DNA of 64,000 bases, from positions 434,001-498,000 of the forward strand of contig NZ_AFIG01000003.1 in NCBI RefSeq assembly GCF_000214595.1, given 5' to 3'. The notes under the pieces are model-generated. The model worked only from the letters and a program-made list of their open reading frames with translations. It did no database searches and had not been told where the DNA came from. Positions within the stretch are counted from its first letter, which is position 1; each line of letters starts with the position of its first letter. Positions 56,137 to 64,000 of the stretch are shown in pieces. The position numbers and the translations under genes are program-made. Source of the stretch: Methylophaga thalassica MP (GTDB lineage: Bacteria; Pseudomonadota; Gammaproteobacteria; Nitrosococcales; Methylophagaceae).

Positions 56137-56152
56137 TACTCCTTAATGGGTA
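56137..56152. promoter_or_regulatory. Perfect NarL-type 7-2-7 operator upstream of dmmD
   Basis: TACTCCT-TA-ATGGGTA: both halves match the NarL/NarP heptamer consensus TACYNMT and its inverse AKNRGTA, with a two-base spacer. On the minus strand it reads TACCCAT-TA-AGGAGTA, and TACCCAT is a classical NarL heptamer. It shares the central TA with the site in front of the Amt-like gene. It lies 83-98 bases upstream of dmmD in a gap of 168 bases. The first half overlaps a 10-base palindrome GGAGTACTCC. Confidence 0.65.
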
Positions 56153-56222
56153 AAAACCATCTGATTTTTTATGCTCTACCTTTTATAATCCATTGATAAG
56201 AAAGAAAATAATTAAGAAAAAT

Positions 56223-56696
56223 TTACTCTGCGTGCAAAGACTTTAGTGTCTGAATCATCTCAATAATCACTAATGCCGCTTCACGGCCTTTGATAATCAT
56301 GCGATCTTTTGCTTGTTGCTCATCTTCTGTGGTCAGAATCGCATTGGCCAGCGGAATTCCTGTGCCAATCTGAATATCAGTACAGGCACGTGCTGACTCA
56401 TTGGCCACAATCTCAAAATGATAGGTTTCACCACGAATGATGCAGCCTAATGCGACCAGACCATCACAATTACCTTTTAATGCCAGTTCATGTAAAACCA
56501 TCGGAATTTCCAATGCACCCGGCACAGACAATACCTGAATGTCCCGTTCCTGAACGTTGCTGGCTTTTAACTGGTCAACACAGGCATTTAACAGTGCCGT
56601 GCAAATCTCAGAGTTAAACCGCGAGACAACGATACCTACTCGAAAGCCATTGCCGTCAATATCGTCGCGAACACCTGCCCCATGTATATCTGCCAA
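56223..56696 (-). CDS. ribH: 6,7-dimethyl-8-ribityllumazine synthase
   Basis: A 157-residue enzyme making the lumazine precursor of riboflavin. The signature segments VVSRFN, GALEIP and IRGETYHFE (catalytic His93) are present, and the LTTE segment and C-terminal helices match the family. It is somewhat divergent in the middle (RACTDIQIGTGIPLANA). It stands alone, without ribA, ribB, ribD or ribE, between etfA and dmmD. Both flanking systems need flavins: TMADH and DmmB use flavin, and ETF uses FAD. It could be an extra copy dedicated to supplying flavin during growth on methylated amines. Confidence 0.9.
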   Translation of the reverse strand: MADIHGAGVRDDIDGNGFRVGIVVSRFNSEICTALLNACVDQLKASNVQERDIQVLSVPGALEIPMVLHELALKGNCDGLVALGCIIRGETYHFEIVANESARACTDIQIGTGIPLANAILTTEDEQQAKDRMIIKGREAALVIIEMIQTLKSLHAE

Positions 56697-56721
56697 ATCT
56701 GTTTCCTCATATAAATAAATA

Positions 56722-56752
56722 GCATCGGGTAAGTCAGAGTCTTACCCGATGC
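56722..56752 (-). terminator. Strong stem-loop between etfA and ribH
   Basis: Perfect 12-bp stem GCATCGGGTAAG (56722-56733) and CTTACCCGATGC (56741-56752) with a seven-base loop, followed on the minus strand by TATTTATTTAT. It lies 14 bases after the etfA stop and 26 bases before the ribH start. It is probably a partial terminator that sets a lower ribH level. Confidence 0.75.
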
Positions 56753-56766
56753 CGAATAAAATAACG

Positions 56767-57726
56767 TTATTCAAAGTGTGTGCGCAATTCTTCTTCAATA
56801 TCGAAGATATCCGCCACAATGCCGTACTTGGCAATATTAAATATCGATGCGCCCGGATCGGTGTTCACCGCCACGATACTAGGCACATGTTTCATCCCTG
56901 CCATATGTTGAATTGAGCCGGAAATTCCCATCGCCACATAAAGCTTGCAAGCACCGACTACCTTGCCAGATTGCCCTACCTGACGTGACTTTGGCAACCA
57001 GCCTGAGTCAGCAATCGGACGCGAGCAGCATAATGTTGCTCCCGCCAGCTCAGATAATTCACGGAAGGTATCCACATTATTTTCTTCTGCGATACCGCGG
57101 CCGATAGACATAATAAAGTCCACACCCGTAATATCAATATCATCTGCGCCTTCCGGTTCAACATAACGCAAATTTTGACTACGACTGGTCAGCGAAGTCA
57201 TATCCAAAGATGAAATCGCCGGTGACCCTGCGTCTTCCGCTTGTTTAAACACACTTGGACGAATCGTCAGCAGCACACAATCTTTGCCGGGAAAATCCAC
57301 TTCCACATTCACTTTTTGATTGTAGGCAGCACGGGTTGCAACTAGATCGTCACCATCATAAGCCAGCCCGAACACATCACTGGCAAAACCATAATTGCCT
57401 TTACGAGCCAGCGTTGGTGCGTAACCCAGGCTATCCACAGAATGCGGCATCAATACCACAGATGGCGCGTATTGTTCCATCAATTCAGAGACAACGGCTT
57501 CCTGAATATCGGCATCAAAATCTTCTGTTGCCGTTTTCACCGCCACGACTCCATCAACCCCTGCGAGCGATAATGCACTGGTGTAGTTGTCGGCGTTTTG
57601 CCCTGTCACCGCCACAATGACCTTGTCATCCGCCTGACGTAATTCCTGGGCAGCTGAGATCACTTCCAGAGAATTCGGGCGTAATTCATTCTGGCGGGTT
57701 TCCGCCATCACCAAAATCGTTTTCAT
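56767..57726 (-). CDS. etfA: Electron transfer flavoprotein alpha subunit
   Basis: A 319-residue protein. The N-terminal half is a nucleotide-binding-like fold (KTILVMAE), and the C-terminal FAD domain contains CSRPIADSGWLPKSRQVGQ, MGISGSIQHMAG and VAVNTDPGASIFNIA. With EtfB it accepts electrons from trimethylamine dehydrogenase, as in Methylophilus, where the two proteins form a well-known complex. It overlaps the etfB end by one base. Confidence 0.93.
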   Translation of the reverse strand: MKTILVMAETRQNELRPNSLEVISAAQELRQADDKVIVAVTGQNADNYTSALSLAGVDGVVAVKTATEDFDADIQEAVVSELMEQYAPSVVLMPHSVDSLGYAPTLARKGNYGFASDVFGLAYDGDDLVATRAAYNQKVNVEVDFPGKDCVLLTIRPSVFKQAEDAGSPAISSLDMTSLTSRSQNLRYVEPEGADDIDITGVDFIMSIGRGIAEENNVDTFRELSELAGATLCCSRPIADSGWLPKSRQVGQSGKVVGACKLYVAMGISGSIQHMAGMKHVPSIVAVNTDPGASIFNIAKYGIVADIFDIEEELRTHFE

Positions 57727-58523
57727 TAGAGTTCTCCTCTGTATTCTTTAATTATCTCAGCCAGTTTTGCAGCCTGTTCTGCGGGTGTACCCTCAATCAT
57801 GGTCGCCATACCTTTTTCAGGAATGTACATACGACGTACCCGTGCAAAACTCGCATCGGCACCGACATCCTCGGCACTTAATCCCAAATCACTCAGGCTG
57901 ATTTCTTCGATGGGTTTGGCAGCTGCTTGTTTGATACCGCGTAAAGAGGCATAACGCGGTGTATTAATCCCCAGTTGAATAGTCAGCACCGCAGGGCAGC
58001 TGATCTCTACTTCCTGTGCCATCCCACCTTCCAGCTCACGACTGACCACGGCTTTATTGCTGCCGGGTGTATAGTCCAATCCAGCCACCACGGCGGCATG
58101 AGGCCAGTTCAGATAAGACGATAAAGAAATACCAGTCGAGGCATTTGCATCATCTGACGACTGCACTCCGGCAAAAATCATGTCCGGTTTTTCTTGTTCA
58201 GCGACCGCGGCCAGAATGCGGCCCACGGTAATCGAGTCCGACCCTTCCATCTCATCAGACCACACGCGTATTGCTCTGTCTGCGCCTTTAGCCAGACATT
58301 TACGCAGACTTTCCTCAACCCGATCGGGACCAACAGACACCACCACCACTTCCACTTCTGAATCCGAGGCTTCTTTAATGTTCATGGCCTCTTCCAGGGA
58401 AAAATCGTCCCATTCATTCAGGTCATAAAGCAGAAAGTCCTCATCGACGTCCAATTGGTCGTCACGAATTTCAAAGTCATCGTCAAGTGAAGCGACTTCT
58501 TTGACTGCAACTAAAATTTTCAT
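57726..58523 (-). CDS. etfB: Electron transfer flavoprotein beta subunit
   Basis: A 265-residue protein of the EtfB family, with the AMP-binding type fold (KILVAVKEV at the start, IFAGVQSSDDANASTGISLSSYL in the middle). It partners EtfA and lies directly upstream of it, the usual order. A good AGGAG ribosome site precedes the ATG. It follows the LRV protein gene after 47 bases and belongs to the same probable operon as tmd. Confidence 0.93.
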   Translation of the reverse strand: MKILVAVKEVASLDDDFEIRDDQLDVDEDFLLYDLNEWDDFSLEEAMNIKEASDSEVEVVVVSVGPDRVEESLRKCLAKGADRAIRVWSDEMEGSDSITVGRILAAVAEQEKPDMIFAGVQSSDDANASTGISLSSYLNWPHAAVVAGLDYTPGSNKAVVSRELEGGMAQEVEISCPAVLTIQLGINTPRYASLRGIKQAAAKPIEEISLSDLGLSAEDVGADASFARVRRMYIPEKGMATMIEGTPAEQAAKLAEIIKEYRGEL

Positions 58524-58570
58524 GCTATTTCTCCTAAATTGCTGTCTACATCAGCTTTATTTGCAGTGAG

Positions 58571-59929
58571 TTACTGCTGGTATTGCCTGGAAAACCAGGT
58601 AAAAAGGCTGAACCGAACCGCCGGGTCCGGATCGTCATATAAGGTCCATTTGTCATCAGCACTAAGTGCTCTGCTTTGGATAAGCATCATGCGATTCAGG
58701 TAATACGGATCATCCAGCAGAGGCAGTAAGGTCTGACGAGTCGCCATATTGTTGAGAATGACCGCCCGCCTGACATCAGCACTGATTGAATAGCTCAAGC
58801 GCTGTAGTACTTTCTGCGGTGTTTTTGGGTTGGCAGCGACACCACCCAGCACGTCGATATCGTCCATCTCGGCAAGGATGATTAAGGTGCTGGCCGGCGT
58901 ATTGGGCTGGTTTGCTACCGCAGCACGTACCCAGACTTCTTGATCATTAGCCAGTTGGCTCAGTAATGCCGAATTGGTTTTCGGATTTCTGGCCACAGCA
59001 CGGCGAACCTCTTTATGCTCATCCTGAGCTAAGCTGTACAACTGTGATTCTGTGAGTTTTGGGTTGAGTGCCAACCATTGTCTGACCCAGTGATCCGTAT
59101 CTGCCAGCAAACAATTCATCATCTCTGGCGTCAGGTCTTCTCTGGCGGCTACCACGCGTCTGACATATTCCGACTGATCTTCAACCAGCTCTTCTAAAAC
59201 CCATACCGGCAGATTTTTATGACTCGCTGCGGCTCGCCTGACGGAATAATCCTTATCCAAAGCCAGACGGGCGCTGAGTCGTTTATCGATATGTGGATTG
59301 GTCGCTAAATGACGCAGGATCAGACTGCTTTCCAGTTTCGCGGCAATAGTAAAAATAGCGGTCGGACACGCTTTATGAGCAACAACAGCGGCCTGAACAA
59401 ACTCATTACCACGCGCATATAACGTCATTAATAAATCACCCAATGTCGCTGGATGACTGGCAAGTTCAGCATCAAATTGATCAGCAAACTTTTCTGCAAC
59501 CAAGGCTAAAGTCTTGCTATCCGCATTCGGATTTTTCACCACAGCTCTCACCAAATCTGTTGCCGTAGTGGTATGTAAAATCTGCCACAACACATCCGCA
59601 CTGGTGTGAGCATGTTTGGCAATCAGTGTAATAAAGCTGATGTCCACTTCATCACGGTATAAATTGCTTAAGGTCTGGGTTTGAGTCGCCGGGTTTTTAT
59701 CCAGGCGTAAACGCACGGCATCATCTTCAAGGCCAGCCAGCAAAGCCAGTACATCGGCAGGAGTATGCTGCCAGCGTGCCAGTTTAAGTACATCACGACG
59801 CTGTGCCGTTATCAGCTCTGCCAGCAATTTTTTGTCATGAAAATCTGCCAGACCATACACCGCAGCCGCGCTGTAAATATCGCCACTGTCGAGCGCGACT
59901 GAGATTAACTCAGCCGCAGAGCCCGGCAT
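58571..59929 (-). CDS. Leucine-rich-variant (LRV/HEAT-like) repeat protein
   Basis: A protein of about 452 residues made of some 14-16 repeats of about 24 residues with the pattern L-x2-L-A-x-D-x4-V-R-x2-V-A-x-N-P-x-T-P-x3-L. Examples are VRRAVARNPKTNSALLSQLA and VRAAVANQPNTPASTLIIL. This is the leucine-rich-variant type, related to HEAT repeats, and it forms a curved solenoid for protein binding. No N-terminal Cys cluster (present in the Azotobacter LRV protein) is seen. The ATG at 59929 follows the upstream stop by seven bases; in-frame ATGs further upstream (such as 59956) would overlap it. Its place between the Fe-S oxidoreductase and etfB suggests a chaperone or assembly role. Confidence 0.72.
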   Translation of the reverse strand: MPGSAAELISVALDSGDIYSAAAVYGLADFHDKKLLAELITAQRRDVLKLARWQHTPADVLALLAGLEDDAVRLRLDKNPATQTQTLSNLYRDEVDISFITLIAKHAHTSADVLWQILHTTTATDLVRAVVKNPNADSKTLALVAEKFADQFDAELASHPATLGDLLMTLYARGNEFVQAAVVAHKACPTAIFTIAAKLESSLILRHLATNPHIDKRLSARLALDKDYSVRRAAASHKNLPVWVLEELVEDQSEYVRRVVAAREDLTPEMMNCLLADTDHWVRQWLALNPKLTESQLYSLAQDEHKEVRRAVARNPKTNSALLSQLANDQEVWVRAAVANQPNTPASTLIILAEMDDIDVLGGVAANPKTPQKVLQRLSYSISADVRRAVILNNMATRQTLLPLLDDPYYLNRMMLIQSRALSADDKWTLYDDPDPAVRFSLFTWFSRQYQQ

Positions 59930-59936
59930 CGAATCA

Positions 59937-62069
59937 TTAAGCTGCGTCTGCATCTTCATCAACAGACTCATCGTCAAATTCAACACACTCAGTGATCAGC
60001 TCAATCAGCTCTTTCACCTCAAACTTGCCTTCATAACCGGCAGTTTTACGTGCGTCTTCAAACATGGTGAGATCTTTTGGACACGACACGATAAACACGT
60101 CCAGATCCTCAATCTCACCAGCTTCATGTATCCGGTTTTCAGAAGGTTTTTGGATGCCGACCGGATCAGGAATCCAGATACGCCCACCACCGGCACCACA
60201 GCAGAATGAGTTATCACGATTACGTGCCATTTCCACCAGATCACAACCTAGCATTTTGATAATGTCACGAGGGGCGTCATAGCCTTTGTTATAACGGCCT
60301 AAGTGGCATGAATCATGGAAAGTCACCGTCAGATCCAGCTGTTTTTTCAGCTTCAATTTGCCTTGTTCTAACAACTGTTTAATCACCGTGGTGTAGTGGT
60401 TAATTTCAAACTCACCACCAAAATCCGGATATTCATTACGGATGGTGTTAAATGAATGTGGATCGGTGGTCACAATCGATTTGAAATCACATTGTTCTAA
60501 AGTGCTGATATTTGAGGTTGCCAAAAATTCATACAGCCCCTCCTCACCGACACGGCGGATATCATTACCGGCATTCATTTCGGCTTCGTATAACAAACCA
60601 AAATCCACACCAGCCTGACGCATTAATCTGGCAAACGATTTCGTCACTACCTGATTACGTGGGTCGAAAGAGGCGTAGTCGCCGACAAACCACATCACAT
60701 CCACCGGCTCTTTACGGGCATCTTTAATCGCGAAAGGTAAATCCTTGGTCCATTTCGCCCGTTTACGTTTGGACTCGCCCATCGAGTTACCGTTTTTATG
60801 CACGGATTGCAGCGTTTTTTGCAGAATCGGCTCCATATTGCCTTCATCCACTAATTTGCGACGCATCTGCACAATAATCGGCACATGCTCAACCGCCACC
60901 GGGCAAATTTCTACACAGGCCAGACAGGTACGACATGACCACAGCGTTTCCATAAACACCTGACCGATATCTTTACCATGCACATCCAACTCGGCTTCGT
61001 CCGGTAACTCTTTTTTCTGTAAGGTGTTATTGGCAAACTCACGCAATGACAGAATCACATCACGTGGTGATAAAGGTGCGCCTACCGCATTGGCCGGACA
61101 GGCTTCATGGCAGCGACCACATTTGGTACAGGCATCCAGGTTCAGTAAGTTTTTCCAGGTCAGATCGGTAATGGTTTTAACCCCAATCTCTTCCTGCTCT
61201 TCTGGCACCATCGGTAAACGACGACCGACCATCGGGTCACGAAACATCAATGACGCAGATGCCGTAAAGATATGTTTCACTTTGGTAAAAGGAATCAGCG
61301 CCACAAAGGTCAAGGCAATAAAGCCATGGAACCACCAGAGTCCGGTACGGAAATGCCCTGCCGCTTCCGGCCCCATCCCCATTCCATGTAAGGCATTGGC
61401 AATCAGTGCGCCCATCGGTGACCACCAGCGGTAGTCCCAGACAGTAGGATCATTCATCAGCCAAATCAGACGCGAGGCTTCAAGCAAAAAGCCCGTGATC
61501 AGAATGATGATAAAGCCCCATAAAAATGCCCAGTCTTCACGACGATAAGCACTGCGGTCGTAGTCAGGATCGGTAGGTTCACGATCGGGACGTTTGTAAT
61601 CCAGTTTAGGTAATTTCAGCCATTTTCGGCGATACATCATGTATAAAACGCCAGCGATAACGGCTGTTCCGGCAATGTCGAGTACCAATGAAAACCACAG
61701 GTAAAAGTCGCCATACCAGAATTTAAAGCCAAATAATGGCTCTAAAATATCGTATTCAAGTGTGATGGTGGCTGTGCCGAGAAACAGCAAAACAAAGCCA
61801 AAAAATATTCCTGCATGCGCTTTGCCAGCCGCCCTGTCACGACGTTTAATCGTACGGTGCGTCAGCATGGTTTTCAGCATCTCACCGAATCTCGCCAGAA
61901 ACTCGCCCCAGGCTGCATCAGGTTTACCACGACGGTATTTTCTTACCTGCACGTAACAACCATAAAGAAATACAGCGATTGCGGAATAACCAAACGCATA
62001 AAAAAGGTAAATGGATGAGGTCTGAAAACCTTGAAATAAAATCCTAGTAATCTCTTGTGCTTCGTTCAT
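59937..62069 (-). CDS. Membrane Fe-S oxidoreductase, EtfD/DgcB type
   Basis: A 710-residue protein. The first 270 residues contain five or six helices with a NarI/cytochrome-b-like layout. Then come two [4Fe-4S] motifs, CTKCGRCHEACP (Cys314, 317, 320, 324) and CRTCLACVEICP (Cys379, 382, 385, 389), and a C-terminal CCG domain pair ending in FCCGAGGG. The family includes EtfD of mycobacteria and DgcB of dimethylglycine catabolism, which pass electrons from ETF or flavin dehydrogenases to the quinone pool. Here it is the likely acceptor for ETF reduced by trimethylamine dehydrogenase, replacing a classical ETF-quinone oxidoreductase. Confidence 0.85.
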   Translation of the reverse strand: MNEAQEITRILFQGFQTSSIYLFYAFGYSAIAVFLYGCYVQVRKYRRGKPDAAWGEFLARFGEMLKTMLTHRTIKRRDRAAGKAHAGIFFGFVLLFLGTATITLEYDILEPLFGFKFWYGDFYLWFSLVLDIAGTAVIAGVLYMMYRRKWLKLPKLDYKRPDREPTDPDYDRSAYRREDWAFLWGFIIILITGFLLEASRLIWLMNDPTVWDYRWWSPMGALIANALHGMGMGPEAAGHFRTGLWWFHGFIALTFVALIPFTKVKHIFTASASLMFRDPMVGRRLPMVPEEQEEIGVKTITDLTWKNLLNLDACTKCGRCHEACPANAVGAPLSPRDVILSLREFANNTLQKKELPDEAELDVHGKDIGQVFMETLWSCRTCLACVEICPVAVEHVPIIVQMRRKLVDEGNMEPILQKTLQSVHKNGNSMGESKRKRAKWTKDLPFAIKDARKEPVDVMWFVGDYASFDPRNQVVTKSFARLMRQAGVDFGLLYEAEMNAGNDIRRVGEEGLYEFLATSNISTLEQCDFKSIVTTDPHSFNTIRNEYPDFGGEFEINHYTTVIKQLLEQGKLKLKKQLDLTVTFHDSCHLGRYNKGYDAPRDIIKMLGCDLVEMARNRDNSFCCGAGGGRIWIPDPVGIQKPSENRIHEAGEIEDLDVFIVSCPKDLTMFEDARKTAGYEGKFEVKELIELITECVEFDDESVDEDADAA

Positions 62070-62118
62070 GACACACCTGCAAGCTTTTTTGGAATAGGAA
62101 TAAGTGATTGCTGAGGTT

Positions 62119-62159
62119 GGAAAAGCGTGCTGCCGTTATCGACAGCACACTCCTTTTCC
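62119..62159 (-). other. Intercistronic hairpin directly after tmd
   Basis: GGAAAAG (62119-62125) with CTTTTCC (62153-62159) and GTGCTG (62127-62132) with CAGCAC (62143-62148) form a 13-pair, slightly bulged stem. It begins four bases after the tmd stop codon on the minus strand. No T-run follows. It may stabilise the 3' end of the tmd message and lower expression of the genes behind it. Confidence 0.55.
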
Positions 62160-62162
62160 GGT

Positions 62163-64000
<1,838 letters not shown>

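Noticed and set aside
56697-56766. Possible FMN riboswitch ahead of ribH.
   Set aside because: The 70-base gap contains one simple stem-loop and none of the multi-helix RFN arrangement.

Overview
The window looks like a chromosomal segment of a marine methylotrophic gammaproteobacterium, most likely Methylophaga or a close relative. This is inferred from the moderate base composition, the gammaproteobacterial gene orders (exbBD-msbA-lpxK-ycaR-kdsB; rne divergent from rluC), and above all a trimethylamine oxidation cluster in the last 13 kb. No rRNA, tRNA, insertion sequence, prophage or CRISPR array is visible.

Layout. 1-4.6 kb: the end of an ExbB-type gene, then exbD, msbA, lpxK, ycaR and kdsB (lipid A/LPS assembly). 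4.6-12.3 kb: rne on the minus strand with a long structured leader, then rluC, a HAD phosphatase, an S49 peptidase, a 49-residue protein, an HDOD protein and adk. 12.3-14.7 kb: a small operon of an animal-type ketohexokinase-like kinase, a Rieske protein and a permease. 14.7-25.4 kb (minus): tmcA, slyX, metH, a chemoreceptor, a K+/H+ antiporter and a lipoprotein. 25.5-35.4 kb: a small acidic/His-rich exported protein, leuA with a highly structured leader, lrp, rarD, an alkyltransferase-like protein, a PEP-CTERM metalloprotease behind a consensus CRP-type box, a GGDEF-EAL protein and several envelope proteins. 36-45 kb: PhoH, PilZ, an RND efflux pair, a GST and three unknown envelope proteins.

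45-64 kb is the most interesting part. It holds trimethylamine dehydrogenase (tmd, cut by the window edge), a membrane Fe-S oxidoreductase of the EtfD/DgcB type, a leucine-rich-variant repeat protein, etfB-etfA, a lumazine synthase gene (ribH), the dimethylamine monooxygenase genes dmmD-dmmA-dmmB-dmmC, and a TorF-type porin. Next to them lie a PAS-only membrane protein, a NarX/NarL-type two-component system, an EutQ-like cupin, and an Amt-family transporter that has lost both pore histidines. Together these should take trimethylamine to dimethylamine and then methylamine. Electrons from the first step would pass through ETF to the quinone pool, and formaldehyde equivalents from the second would be caught by the folate-binding DmmD subunit.

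The main new observation is a pair of NarL-type 7-2-7 inverted heptamers, one upstream of dmmD (a full consensus match) and one upstream of the Amt-like gene (13 of 14 positions). They suggest that the local two-component system controls methylated-amine use. The structured leuA leader, with four consecutive hairpins in about 110 nt, is the second candidate for something undescribed. All functional statements rest on reading sequence motifs and remembered family features; no database search was run.
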